A DNA stretch of 28,902 nucleotides. It comes from a virus. Positions 14,744 through 22,526 of the stretch are shown here, in pieces. The notes under the pieces are model-generated. The model was not told the origin of the DNA. It worked only from the letters and a program-made list of their open reading frames with translations, and did no database searches. Every line of letters begins with the position of its first letter. The first letter of the stretch is position 1. The stretch is from IMG/VR virus record IMGVR_UViG_3300046517_000733, positions 1 through 28,902 of that record. One strand, 5' to 3'. A program made the position numbers and the translations under genes.

Positions 14744-14792
14744 CCCGGCGGGCTCCAGCCAGGCACCCGTGGGGCTACCACGGGCTGCGGCC
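14744..14792 (-). promoter_or_regulatory. conserved intergenic element, copy A (upstream of a virion protein gene)
   Basis: Within the 148-nt gap 14707-14854. In minus-strand orientation it reads GGCCGCAG (14785-14792), a 7-bp hairpin (CCCGTGG at 14766-14772, loop of 5, CCACGGG at 14778-14784), then a 20-base block with core GGCTGGAGCCCGCC (14744-14763), 37 nt before the GTG start. Both the 8-base and 20-base blocks recur upstream of the capsid gene, with a hairpin of different sequence between them. Confidence 0.6.
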
Positions 14793-14842
14793 AGCAGAAG
14801 GACAGCGTTGGCCTAAGCCGTCCTGCGGCCAATACTACAGCG

Positions 14843-14855
14843 TAGGCTCCCCGTA
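14843..14855 (+). promoter_or_regulatory. possible leaderless -10 for the plus-strand fusion gene
   Basis: TAGGCT (14843-14848) fits the actinobacterial TANNNT -10 and ends six bases before the ATG at 14855. The ATG has no convincing ribosome binding site, so a leaderless transcript is possible. No clear -35 is visible. This is weak, context-based evidence. Confidence 0.25.
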
Positions 14856-16186
14856 TGCGGATACTGCTCGGCTACACAAAGGCGGGTCTTGATCCCGATA
14901 CCCGCGATCAGGTGGCCGGGCTACCCGGGGCCGAGCTGGTGGACGTGTCTGCTGACGATTTCGCCTACTGGCGGGCGATCGAAGAGCGGTGGACCGGTGA
15001 TGAAGATCTGCTGATCATCGAGCAGGACATGATCATCCACGACGGGGTGGTGCCGCAGCTGCTCGCCTGCCCGCAGCAGTGGTGCGTCTTCCCCTACCCG
15101 ATTTTCAACTCGGGCCAGCGGCTCACCCAGGGCCTCGGCTGCACCCGTTTCGGTGCTGCCCTTCAGCGGCAGATCCCCGCCGCCGAGTTCGAGCGTGACG
15201 GCAAGCTGCGCAACATCATCGACCCGGACCTGACCGGTGTCCCGTGGCAGTTCCTGGACCTGGTCATCGCCGGGCGGCTGCGCCTCGGGCACGGGCTGAA
15301 ACCGCACGTCCACACCCCCGACGTGGAGCACCGTCATGACTATTCCGGGCCACCGACGCTTGGGCCGCCCGGGTTCAAGCGCCATCCCGGTGAGCCGGCG
15401 AAGCATCCTGACGATGACCCGCTGGCGGTGTATCACCGCCCTATCCCGGTCATGTTCGACCCGGTGCGCCAGCCGGCCGGTATTCAGGTGTATGGCGCGG
15501 AGATGAGCGAGGTCAGCTGCCCCGATGATGCTGCCCGGCTGGCTAACGCCCTCCAGGCCCGCTACATGAACGCGGACGGCTCACCGCGCTACGTGCCCGC
15601 CCAGTACGACACCGACCGGCCGCCCGCTTTGCGGTTCGCCAGCGACAAGGTCTGGCAGGGCTATCTGCCGTCCTACCTGAAGATGGCAGCGGAGATCGGC
15701 ACCGCCGGCCGGGTGTGTGAGATCGGCGTGCTGCGCGGCGAGTCACTGCATATGTGGCAGGCCCTGTTTCCCGGTGGGGTCGTCGCCGGGGTGGACCGTA
15801 GCAAGGAAGCCGTGTGGCCGCAGGAGAGCGTGCAGATCATCGCCAGCCAGGAAGATGACGATCTGCCCAGTAAGCTCGCGGCGGTCTGCCCTGCCTGGGA
15901 TCTGATCGTGGATGACGCCTCCCACCTGGGGAAGCTGACCCGCATTACCTGGGAGCTGCTGTGGCCGCTGGTGGAGCCCGGTGGCTGGTATGTGATCGAG
16001 GACTGGTTCGTCGGCTACGGGAACCACCCGCTGCACGCCGGTGACCATTCGATGATGCGCACCGCCGAGTCGTTCCTGGCGCTATTCAGTGAGCAGGGCG
16101 GTGAGGTGGAGTCGGTGGAATACCGTTACGGGCTGATCATCATGCGGAAGGCACCCGCCAGTAGCCGTAGTCAGCCTGCCAGATAG
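14855..16186 (+). CDS. glycosyltransferase-like / SAM methyltransferase fusion
   Basis: The 443-residue protein is one of only two plausible plus-strand genes. Residues 1-~165 look like a glycosyltransferase A-fold: MRILLGYTKAG, DLLIIEQDMIIHDGVV (with an acidic D-x-x motif), and WQFLDLVIAGRL followed by His-rich HVHTPDVEHRHDY. Residues ~265-435 are a class I methyltransferase: CEIGVLRGESLHMWQ (motif I), AGVDRS (motif II acid), WDLIVDDASHLGKL and GGWYVIEDW, like the CmcI/rhamnosyl O-methyltransferase group. Fusion suggests transfer and methylation of a sugar on one acceptor. The gene converges with the TylF-like gene and overlaps it by 47 nt at the ends. It is divergent from the virion surface gene at 14706, so it needs its own promoter. 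Confidence 0.8.
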   Translation: MRILLGYTKAGLDPDTRDQVAGLPGAELVDVSADDFAYWRAIEERWTGDEDLLIIEQDMIIHDGVVPQLLACPQQWCVFPYPIFNSGQRLTQGLGCTRFGAALQRQIPAAEFERDGKLRNIIDPDLTGVPWQFLDLVIAGRLRLGHGLKPHVHTPDVEHRHDYSGPPTLGPPGFKRHPGEPAKHPDDDPLAVYHRPIPVMFDPVRQPAGIQVYGAEMSEVSCPDDAARLANALQARYMNADGSPRYVPAQYDTDRPPALRFASDKVWQGYLPSYLKMAAEIGTAGRVCEIGVLRGESLHMWQALFPGGVVAGVDRSKEAVWPQESVQIIASQEDDDLPSKLAAVCPAWDLIVDDASHLGKLTRITWELLWPLVEPGGWYVIEDWFVGYGNHPLHAGDHSMMRTAESFLALFSEQGGEVESVEYRYGLIIMRKAPASSRSQPAR

Positions 16187-16856
16187 GCGTGGTGATGCCG
16201 TACTTCGCCCGGTATTCGGTCACTGCTTCGCGGCAGGATTTGAACCACCAGTCGTCAATGATGACGAACCCGCCGGGTGACACCTTCGGGTACAGGGCTT
16301 CCAGTGCAGTCATGGTCGAGGAGTACAGATCGCCATCGAGCCGCAGCAGCGCCAGCCGCTCGATGGGGGCGGTGGCCAGGGTCTCATCGAACCAGCCGGG
16401 CAGGAACTGGACCTGCTCATCGAGCAGGCCGTAGCCAGCGAAGTTCGCCTTCACCTCATCGAGCGGCACGGCCAGCTCGGGCATGTCGAACCAGCCCTCC
16501 TCGCCGCCATGCTCAACGCTGGGCATCCCCGCGAACGAGTCCGCCACCCACACGGTGCGGCTGGTGTCACCGTGGGTCTTGAGGATGGCCCGCATGAAGA
16601 TGCAGGCCCCGCCGCGCCACACCCCGGTCTCGATCAGGTCACCAGGCACGTCGTCGGCGAGGATCTTCTCCACGCACTCCTGAATGTTGCCCAGCCGCTC
16701 CAGGCCGATCATCGTCGGGGCATGAACCGGCCAGTCCGCACCCCGGGCGCGGTCATACCGGCTGAATTCGCTGCGATGGTTGTTGCCGTACACCGGGATG
16801 CAAGGGTCTTCGTCCTTGATCCCGGTGAGGGACAGCTTCAGCAGTTCCAGATCCAT
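16140..16856 (-). CDS. TylF/macrocin-type O-methyltransferase
   Basis: The 238-residue protein matches the TylF family: DLIETGVWRGGACIFMRA (73-90), VWVADSFAGMPS, LALLRLDGDLYSSTMTALEA with DGD at 174-176, and GGFVIIDDWWF (195-205). These enzymes methylate sugar hydroxyls in a metal-dependent way, with the DGD and DD acidic residues binding the metal. The length is close to that of the core of the family. The ATG overlaps the upstream stop as TAATG. The last 47 nt overlap the end of the convergent plus-strand fusion gene. Together they suggest a methylated glycan is made. The acceptor is unknown. Confidence 0.88.
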   Translation of the reverse strand: MDLELLKLSLTGIKDEDPCIPVYGNNHRSEFSRYDRARGADWPVHAPTMIGLERLGNIQECVEKILADDVPGDLIETGVWRGGACIFMRAILKTHGDTSRTVWVADSFAGMPSVEHGGEEGWFDMPELAVPLDEVKANFAGYGLLDEQVQFLPGWFDETLATAPIERLALLRLDGDLYSSTMTALEALYPKVSPGGFVIIDDWWFKSCREAVTEYRAKYGITTPIWQADYGYWRVPSA

Positions 16857-17317
16857 TAAGTGATCGTAAACTGCATGATCCCGTTGCCAGACCAGACGAC
16901 CGTGAAGGTTCCGGCCGTCACGGACTGTGATCCGCCGAAGTAATTCCAGCAGAACGCATGGGCACCGGCTGCGGTGTTGTCATACACCAGGTCGCCGAAG
17001 ACGGCGGTTAGTGTCGCCGCGTTACCGGAAGCGGTGTTGGCCGCGCTGAGCTGCTGCGTGCCCGCGCCGAACGTGTTGGTCTTCGAGGCGAGAGCGACAC
17101 CACCCTGCGCCCACTGGCCGGCCTGGAAGATCTCGTTCGCGGTCGCCCACGTGCCGACGTTGTAGGCGTTGTTGGCGAACGTGTCGTTCTTGTTGGGCGT
17201 GACCGAGTTGTTATACAGGGCCACCAGCATCGAGTCGGTGGAGTAGGCGACTGCGGCAGCCGGGTCGAAGACATTCTTCACCTGCGCCGCACTGATGTTA
17301 GATGTTGCCCAGGCCAT
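16856..17317 (-). CDS. predicted virion structural protein
   Basis: The 153-residue protein starts MAWATSNISAAQVKNVFDPA and is rich in Ala, Thr, Asn and Gly with few charges, including MLVALYNNSVTPN, FAGAGTQ-type stretches, HAFCWNYFGGSQ and the end GNGIMQFTIT. The composition and the strand-rich pattern resemble minor virion proteins of actinophages located near the head-tail genes. The ATG at 17317 has GGAAGG upstream and lies 3 nt after the previous stop. No named family is recognised. It could be a head fibre or decoration protein and thus a potential acceptor of the sugar machinery, which is speculation. Confidence 0.7.
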   Translation of the reverse strand: MAWATSNISAAQVKNVFDPAAAVAYSTDSMLVALYNNSVTPNKNDTFANNAYNVGTWATANEIFQAGQWAQGGVALASKTNTFGAGTQQLSAANTASGNAATLTAVFGDLVYDNTAAGAHAFCWNYFGGSQSVTAGTFTVVWSGNGIMQFTIT

Positions 17318-17320
17318 GGG

Positions 17321-17635
17321 TCAGCCTTCCTGTTGCGCGGACGCGGTACCGGGGAAAACGGCGCAGTCGTTGCTGCCGTCCCATCGTTCGGTGATCACGG
17401 ACATGACAGGCCGGCCGTCAGTGTCGGTGCGCAGGCCCTGCTCTGGACCCACGTAATCCTCGCGGTCAAGGGCGTGCACGTTGCAGCGGGTGCCCGCTTC
17501 CACGTAGGGCGCGAAGATGCCCCGCAGCCCCGGGCAGTTGTGGAACGGGATGTGCGGCTCCGCCTCGGTCGTCAGGTGGGTGGCCGGGCAGTTCGGGCAT
17601 TCCCACCGGGTCTCAGCGTGCAGCAGCGGGATCAT
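17321..17635 (-). CDS. small zinc-binding hypothetical protein
   Basis: The 104-residue protein has a C-P-N-C knuckle near the start (WECPNCPATHL), followed by HIPFHNCPGLRG, so a C-x2-C...H-x-C type metal site is likely. It then has VHALDREDYVG and a stretch MSVITERWDGSNDCAVF. Similar small zinc-ribbon proteins lie among actinophage head-tail genes. I chose the second of two ATGs (17635 rather than 17641), since the GGGGG of the leader is nine bases from it and only three from the first. It overlaps the upstream gene by about 20 nt. Function is unknown. Confidence 0.7.
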   Translation of the reverse strand: MIPLLHAETRWECPNCPATHLTTEAEPHIPFHNCPGLRGIFAPYVEAGTRCNVHALDREDYVGPEQGLRTDTDGRPVMSVITERWDGSNDCAVFPGTASAQQEG

Positions 17636-17951
17636 GGCCATTCACCCCCGCCAGCTTCGAGGCGGTCAGGTCACGCAGCAGCCGCAGCCCGTCAGCAATG
17701 ACCCGGCGCACCGTCTTCTCGTCAGGCTCGGGCATGCCAATCGGCACCGTGTGGCACAGGCGCGGCTCACCGAGGATGGGGTTGCGGGTGGTGATCGCCA
17801 GGTACCAGCCGGGGACGATGACGTTCGGTGCACCTGGGGCAGGGACAGGCACCCAGGTGACCGCGATGCGGTACTCGGTGCCGAAAGCCTGCTGGGCGAT
17901 CTCATCGAGCGCCCAGGCTTTCACTAGCTCATCAATGCAGGCCGCAGTCAC
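17613..17951 (-). CDS. hypothetical protein, head-tail region
   Basis: The product of about 112 residues has IDELVKAWALDEIAQQAFG, a strand YRIAVTWVPVPAPGAPN, VPGWYLAITTRNPILG and a helix EKTVRRVIADGLRLLRDL. An alpha-beta layout with a C-terminal helix. The frame allows a TTG at 17966 or a GTG at 17951; I chose the GTG because a GAGAG stretch lies upstream of it and nothing similar precedes the TTG. It overlaps the next gene. No family is recognised. Confidence 0.65.
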   Translation of the reverse strand: MTAACIDELVKAWALDEIAQQAFGTEYRIAVTWVPVPAPGAPNVIVPGWYLAITTRNPILGEPRLCHTVPIGMPEPDEKTVRRVIADGLRLLRDLTASKLAGVNGHDPAAAR

Positions 17952-18005
17952 CAGTCGTACTCTCAATCGACGGTGCGGCCTGTTACGGGACAGCTTAGCG
18001 CGTCA

Positions 18006-18329
18006 TCACTTCGGCTTGTTAGGGCTGCCCGGAGGCCGGCCTGGCCCGCGCTTGCGCATCTCCATGGGAAGGTTCTCTTCACTCTCCTCTGCCCCGGCGG
18101 GCGGGGCCACTGCCTGGGCAGCTGCGGGCTCTGCGCGTACCTCCACGGCAGGGTCAGGCGGAGGTGCGGCGACCTCCACCTTGCGCTCTTCCGCTACCGG
18201 TACCGCCAGTCCGCCGGCGACCAGCTCGGGGCCTTCCCAGTCGGGTACCTCGAACTCCGCCCCGAAAGCCGGCCAGTCTGAGCCGTCGTGGCGGGGGCCG
18301 CTCATCTGCTGGATCATGCGGACTTTCAC
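18006..18329 (-). CDS. small head-tail-region protein with AT-hook-like basic tail
   Basis: The 107-residue protein opens VKVRMIQQMSGPRHDGSDWP then FEVPDWEGPELVAGGLAVPV, the pattern of small phage proteins often found near head-tail joining genes. A low-complexity Ala/Pro/Glu stretch follows, and it ends in RKRGPGRPPGSPNKPK, an AT-hook-like core (GRP) in a basic tail, suggesting nucleic-acid contact. The GTG at 18329 overlaps the glycosyltransferase stop as GTGA, with AGGAGG eight bases upstream, better than the longer frame. It lies at the end of the sugar cassette and may be translationally coupled to it. Confidence 0.75.
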   Translation of the reverse strand: MKVRMIQQMSGPRHDGSDWPAFGAEFEVPDWEGPELVAGGLAVPVAEERKVEVAAPPPDPAVEVRAEPAAAQAVAPPAGAEESEENLPMEMRKRGPGRPPGSPNKPK

Positions 18330-19405
18330 GTCAGTACCTCCTGGTACGCGGCGGCCCACCTATGCCAGTTGCCCTCAATCGTATGCTGGGCAGCCAGCTC
18401 GCGGGCTTTGGCACCCATGCTCTCACGCAGGTCAGCGTCGGCCACGAGTTCGCGGATGCGGTCCCGCCACTGCTGCTTGGTGGTGACCAGGAACCCGGTC
18501 ACCCCGTCGATGACGAACCCTGGATAGGGGCCGAAATCGGAAGCGACGACGGGGATGCCCATCGCCGCATATTCAAGGGCCTTCAGGTGGCTCTTGGAAT
18601 AGTTGAACCGGGTGGGCGCAAGTGGCGCGAGCCCGATGTCGAAATCGAGGCTCTGGGCCATGCCCAGGCAGTAGTCAGCCGGGTTGTCCACCCACTTGGT
18701 GTGGTAGGCGTGGTTGTGGCCAAGGGTGGGCCGGTAGTCCACTCCCACCACGTGCAGCCGCAGACTGGGGTCGCGGTCGAGAACCTTGCGCACCGAGGTG
18801 GCGATCGTCGCAATGTCCATGGCGTGGCTCGCGCCGCCGGCGTAGCCGATCGTCACATGCTTACTGCGCTTGCGCTCGGTGGTGAGCACTGAGGCGGGCA
18901 GGTAGTTGCCGATCACCTTCACGTTGGGATGATCGGTACGCGCCCGGACTGTCTCGGCCAGCGCCTCGGTGGTCACGGTCACCAGGTCGGAAGTGACGAT
19001 GGAGCTTTCAACCGCGTCGATCACCGACAGCCGGCTGAACACGCTGTAGGCATTGAAGTTGGTCACATCGACGTTCCACACGTCGTCGTCTATCTCGTAG
19101 GCGAGCCGGTGGCCCTGCCGCAGCCGCCGCCACGCCCCGAGCACCTGCGGGCGGTCCAGCCGTTCACCGACGATCAGCCGGTAGCCCGCCACCTCGGCGG
19201 GTGGGGTGAACGCCTGATAATGCACCTTCCACCCGTGGGCAGCTAGCTGGTCGAGGGGGAGAGTGATGCGGAAATACCCACAACCTGTGGGCATCGGGTT
19301 GCCCTCGGCCTGGGCATCATGAATACCCCAGACGCTTGGGGTGAAAGGAGGCGGTGCCGCCGTTGGAGGCTTGGCTTCCGTACTTCCTTTGGACGGCTCC
19401 GTCAT
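18326..19405 (-). CDS. GT4-type glycosyltransferase
   Basis: The 359-residue protein has a GT-B fold. The N-terminal part opens with a Pro-rich ~30-residue leader, then PTGCGYFRITLPLDQLAAHG and RLAYEIDDDVWN. The C-terminal part has VTIGYAGGASHAMD, LRLHVVGVDYRP, FDIGLAPLAP and the typical SKSHLKALEYAAMGIPVVAS with Glu in the sugar-nucleotide loop. Retaining GT4 enzymes add sugars to many acceptors. It is the last gene of the cassette and overlaps the next gene as GTGA. ATG at 19405 follows the GT2 gene after 9 nt. Acceptor and donor are unknown. Confidence 0.88.
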   Translation of the reverse strand: MTEPSKGSTEAKPPTAAPPPFTPSVWGIHDAQAEGNPMPTGCGYFRITLPLDQLAAHGWKVHYQAFTPPAEVAGYRLIVGERLDRPQVLGAWRRLRQGHRLAYEIDDDVWNVDVTNFNAYSVFSRLSVIDAVESSIVTSDLVTVTTEALAETVRARTDHPNVKVIGNYLPASVLTTERKRSKHVTIGYAGGASHAMDIATIATSVRKVLDRDPSLRLHVVGVDYRPTLGHNHAYHTKWVDNPADYCLGMAQSLDFDIGLAPLAPTRFNYSKSHLKALEYAAMGIPVVASDFGPYPGFVIDGVTGFLVTTKQQWRDRIRELVADADLRESMGAKARELAAQHTIEGNWHRWAAAYQEVLT

Positions 19406-19414
19406 TCCGTCAGC

Positions 19415-20029
19415 CTAACGGTAGGCGCTCGGCCACACATCCACTGTCACCCACGGGATGAACTGGGCCTCGACGCCCTTTTCCATCCACCTGTTCACCA
19501 GCCGCCAGTCTTCCATCGTGTCGGGTGGCCCCCAGGTGGAGATCTCCAGCAGCTCCCGCCGGTGCATGATCATGGGCGTGCCGATGGCGCAGGGGGCGAC
19601 TTCCCCGGTGCCGACGATCCCCGGTGGCACGTTCGGGCTCGCATGGACGGCCATCTGGGTGTATGCGAACCCGATCTCTGGGTGATCCTCCAGTGCCCGC
19701 ACCAGCTGGGCACAGTGATCGAGCCGGTAGGAGTCATCGTCATCGAGGTAGGCGATCAGGCCGGCGGTGGCTAGTTCCAGGCCACGCAGCCGGGCACGTG
19801 TCCCCCACCGGGGATCGGGGTTCGGCGGCAGCTGGTCGAAGACGACCGGAATATCGGTGGGCTCCCGGGCGGCGATCAGTTCCGCTAGCACGGGGTCGGG
19901 ACCGTCACTGATGATGACATGCTCGATGTGGCGATACTCCTGCGCCTGCACCGAGGCGATGCAGCGGTCAAACAGCCACTCATGCCGCTGCCAGGTCGGC
20001 GTGATCACCGACACCAGCGGGTCGCTCAT
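19415..20029 (-). CDS. GT2-type glycosyltransferase
   Basis: The 204-residue protein is a GT-A enzyme of family 2: PLVSVITPTWQRHEWLFDRC, EHVIISDGPDPVLAEL, RARLRGLELATAGLIAYLDD with a D-x-D (DDDD) motif for the metal and sugar nucleotide, and FAYTQMAVHAS. It is short, consisting of little more than the core, and has no membrane helix. It lies 1 nt after the preceding glycosyltransferase stop. It is likely soluble and adds a single sugar. Donor and acceptor cannot be read from the sequence. Confidence 0.87.
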   Translation of the reverse strand: MSDPLVSVITPTWQRHEWLFDRCIASVQAQEYRHIEHVIISDGPDPVLAELIAAREPTDIPVVFDQLPPNPDPRWGTRARLRGLELATAGLIAYLDDDDSYRLDHCAQLVRALEDHPEIGFAYTQMAVHASPNVPPGIVGTGEVAPCAIGTPMIMHRRELLEISTWGPPDTMEDWRLVNRWMEKGVEAQFIPWVTVDVWPSAYR

Positions 20030-20030
20030 C

Positions 20031-20771
20031 TCACCACCAGGAACCCCAGTGACGCGGGATATTCAGTCCCATGTTAAACGCTAGCAGCTCATCTGGGGTG
20101 AAGCCGGGATTCCCCGGGTCGATCTGGCCAATGTCGGTGTTCAGCTGCCCGGACTCACAGTACCGGTGCCAGTTTTCCAGATCTTCAGGGATCAGATTCG
20201 TGGACGCCTGGTAGGACGCATCGGTCTGGCCGGTGAGGGTGTAGTGGAGGTGCGGAATGTCCACCTCATGCAGGTAGGTGATCCCGGTCTTCACGCCCCA
20301 TGCCATCCAGGCCACATCGACATACATGTGCCGGATGCCGGGTGGCCCGAAATAACCGAGCCGCTGAACCACCTCACTGCGCATGAACACATGGCAGCAG
20401 AGCTGGCCGGGCGGGCGCGGGTAGTGATCGTTGCCAAAAGCGAACGGCGTCTTCTCCAGCGCCTCCATGATCGACACATCCCAGCCCACCGTGTCGAACG
20501 TGTTGTCGTCACCGACGTGGCCGATGTAGCGATAGTTCTCAGCCTGCGGGACGGCGAGGCGGTTGATCCAGGCAACCACCTGGCGCAGGCCGGTCTGCAC
20601 GGTGTAGGAGAGCGGCGTGGCAGCCAGGTAATCACTCAGTGATGGGTCGTCGTCATCGAGCCCGACGATGATGCTGGTGTCCCCCCGGCAGGTTGCCTGC
20701 ATGGCATCGAACAGCCGCTTGATGTTGCCCGGCCGGCCACGACTGGGCACGACCAGCAGCAGGTCTTTCAT
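20031..20771 (-). CDS. GT-A-type glycosyltransferase
   Basis: The 246-residue protein starts MKDLLLVVPSRGRPGNIKRL and has TSIIVGLDDDDPSLSDYLAA with the acidic D-x-D cluster, and ENYRYIGHVGDDNTFDTVGW, a second D-D. Later GYFGPPGIRHMYVDVAWMAW resembles the acceptor region. This is a GT-A fold. ATG at 20771 was chosen since it overlaps the upstream stop as ATGA, nine codons inside the longest frame. It belongs to the continuous cassette. Specificity is unknown. Confidence 0.78.
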   Translation of the reverse strand: MKDLLLVVPSRGRPGNIKRLFDAMQATCRGDTSIIVGLDDDDPSLSDYLAATPLSYTVQTGLRQVVAWINRLAVPQAENYRYIGHVGDDNTFDTVGWDVSIMEALEKTPFAFGNDHYPRPPGQLCCHVFMRSEVVQRLGYFGPPGIRHMYVDVAWMAWGVKTGITYLHEVDIPHLHYTLTGQTDASYQASTNLIPEDLENWHRYCESGQLNTDIGQIDPGNPGFTPDELLAFNMGLNIPRHWGSWW

Positions 20772-21424
20772 GTCATCGGCCCGATGTGGGTGAGCCATTC
20801 GTACTCAGGCAGCGGCTCCCAGCCGGGCAGGGGGTCGCGGCTGACCTGGAAGTGGTCACCGCTCCGGAACCGGTAGTAGTACATCTCTTCGTCAATGAAA
20901 ACCTCGGTCTGCACCCGGCCATTGGCCCGCACTTGTTCCGCCCACTTAACCTCAGCCCCGTATCCCCCGGCCCATTCGCCAAGCAGGGCCAGCTCGCGGC
21001 GCATCGGGTTCTTCTCGGACAGATCCCGGACGAGCATCCCTTCGCGGGTGTCCCAGCAGTGGTACTTCAGCGAATGCACGACGGGCATGCCGGGCTGCCC
21101 GTCCACGGTGTAGCAGATCTTGAACCCCACATAGTCGGGCCGTGTCAGCAGCGCCGGCCAGACGCGTTTGATGAAATGCGGGGCCACCAGGTCGTCGTCA
21201 TCAATGCAGGAGACGTAGTCGGCCGTCGAGTGGGCGAGCATGGCCCCGATCTTGTTTCCGTAGGGGGTCTCCAGGTTGTCGCGGAAGCAGATCACCCGGA
21301 CATGCGGGTAGAAGTCCGGCATCTGCGGGGCCAGGACGGCCAGCAGCTCGGTCATCGTGTCGTGGCGGTGGGGGATGGAGCAGATGCAGATATCCCAGGT
21401 GGGTGCGTGGATCTGCGGGCTCAT
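20768..21424 (-). CDS. GT-A-type glycosyltransferase
   Basis: The 218-residue protein has ICICSIPHRHDTMTELLAVL, VRVICFRDNLETPYGNKIGA, HSTADYVSCIDDDDLVAPHF (with the DDDD metal-binding motif) and the later GDHFQVSRDPLPGWE. This is the GT-A fold of the GT2-like group. It overlaps the preceding dehydrogenase-like gene by ATGA and the next by 4 nt. The set of four adjacent glycosyltransferases suggests an oligosaccharide with several different linkages. Donor is unknown. Confidence 0.75.
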   Translation of the reverse strand: MSPQIHAPTWDICICSIPHRHDTMTELLAVLAPQMPDFYPHVRVICFRDNLETPYGNKIGAMLAHSTADYVSCIDDDDLVAPHFIKRVWPALLTRPDYVGFKICYTVDGQPGMPVVHSLKYHCWDTREGMLVRDLSEKNPMRRELALLGEWAGGYGAEVKWAEQVRANGRVQTEVFIDEEMYYYRFRSGDHFQVSRDPLPGWEPLPEYEWLTHIGPMT

Positions 21425-22182
21425 TTGGTGTACCGCTCATTCTGTAGCCGGATGTCTTCCAGGAACCACGCCTGGTATCCCATGCCGTCTGCCGCCATCA
21501 TCAGCGCGGTCAGGTCTTTCGGCCAGCACTTGCCGCCGAAACCGGGCAGGAACCCTTCCATCGCCGTGTACGCGGGATTGATCCTGAAGTCCATCAGCCA
21601 CGCCTCACGCACGCTCGCCCAGTCCGCACCGAACGCCGCGCAGACGCCGGCCATCTCGTTGACGAACGTGACCCGCGTAGCCCAGTACAGATTCGCCACG
21701 TACTTTGCCAGCTCGGCCTCGGTAGATGAGCATTCGTGGATCGGGGAGGGGAACGCTTTCTCCAGGAATGGCCGGAAGTAGAGCCGGGCCTCTGGCTCGC
21801 CGCCGAGGATCATCCACGGCACATAGATGCTCTTGTGCCACGGGCCACCGTTTCGTTCGTGGATGAACTCGGGCGCGAAAGCGAACAGGTGGCCGGGGTA
21901 GTCGAGGGCTAGCTTTGCGGTAGTGCCTGGCGGCACGGTGGAGCGCAGCAGAACGGGCATCATGGGCAGGTCGTCCAGGGCGGCCAGGATTGCGCTAAGG
22001 TCCGCACTGCCGTCGTCACGGGCGGGGGTGCCGACGCAAATCACGGCGAAGTCACAGCTGCCGATCAGTTTGCGGGGGTAAGGCTCACTGTCACGAATGT
22101 CGTAGGTGATGACCTTGCCGGTGCGGAAAAGCTGCTCCTGCGCCTGCCCGACGACGCCCATGCCGATGATGGCGACCTTCAT
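21421..22182 (-). CDS. short UDP-glucose/GDP-mannose dehydrogenase-like protein
   Basis: The 253-residue protein opens MKVAIIGMGVVGQAQEQLFR (GxGxxG at 7-12), has ICVGTPARDDGSADL, LLRSTVPPGTTAKLAL, FAPEFIHER, ELAKYVANLYWATRVTFVNE and GFLPGFGGKCWPKDL, in which C219 matches the catalytic Cys of nucleotide-sugar dehydrogenases. Normal members have about 400-450 residues with a C-terminal UDP-sugar-binding domain, which is absent here. It could be a minimal dehydrogenase, a reductase-like derivative or act with another subunit. The cassette order and ATGA overlaps place it in sugar-nucleotide synthesis, but a lack of the last domain makes uronic acid formation uncertain. Confidence 0.83.
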   Translation of the reverse strand: MKVAIIGMGVVGQAQEQLFRTGKVITYDIRDSEPYPRKLIGSCDFAVICVGTPARDDGSADLSAILAALDDLPMMPVLLRSTVPPGTTAKLALDYPGHLFAFAPEFIHERNGGPWHKSIYVPWMILGGEPEARLYFRPFLEKAFPSPIHECSSTEAELAKYVANLYWATRVTFVNEMAGVCAAFGADWASVREAWLMDFRINPAYTAMEGFLPGFGGKCWPKDLTALMMAADGMGYQAWFLEDIRLQNERYTK

Positions 22183-22526
22183 GGCAGTAGTGGCACCTCC
22201 AGCCTTTCGGTGTCCGATTCGTAATCCACGCCACTGCGTGGGCCTCTGGTGAAGACCAGCACCGTGGTGTCCTCCAGTGCCTGCCAGGCATGGGCTACCC
22301 CAGGCAGATCACAGACCATTTCCCCAGGCTCATAGACGTGATCCTCGCCCCGGCTGGTAACCATCCGCAGGCGGCCCGACACAACGTAGGTCCACTGCGT
22401 GGTGTGCTGATGGTAATGGTTGCCACGGATCGCGCCCTTGCGGGTGAAGATCTGTGTCACCGCATCGAGTGGGGTGCTCAGCAAGTCCTGGATGACGCCC
22501 CGGCCATCCTCGAAGCGATCGGGCAT
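22179..22526 (-). CDS. cupin, sugar-nucleotide epimerase/ketoisomerase-like
   Basis: The 115-residue single cupin has the metal-type motif RGNHYHQHTTQWTYVVSGRL (H37, H39) and the second cupin motif PGEMVCDLPGVAHAWQ (H79), with the remaining beta strands. Small cupins in sugar cassettes are often dTDP-sugar epimerases or ketoisomerases (RmlC/FdtA-like), but a general cupin function cannot be excluded. It overlaps the C-methyltransferase as TAATG and the dehydrogenase by 4 nt. It probably acts on the same keto sugar as the C-methyltransferase. Confidence 0.78.
   Translation of the reverse strand: MPDRFEDGRGVIQDLLSTPLDAVTQIFTRKGAIRGNHYHQHTTQWTYVVSGRLRMVTSRGEDHVYEPGEMVCDLPGVAHAWQALEDTTVLVFTRGPRSGVDYESDTERLEVPLLP

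Noticed and set aside
14707-14832. N-terminal extension of the virion surface protein to the ATG at 14832
   Set aside because: It would cross the conserved intergenic element and ignores an AGGAGG site seven bases before the GTG at 14706.
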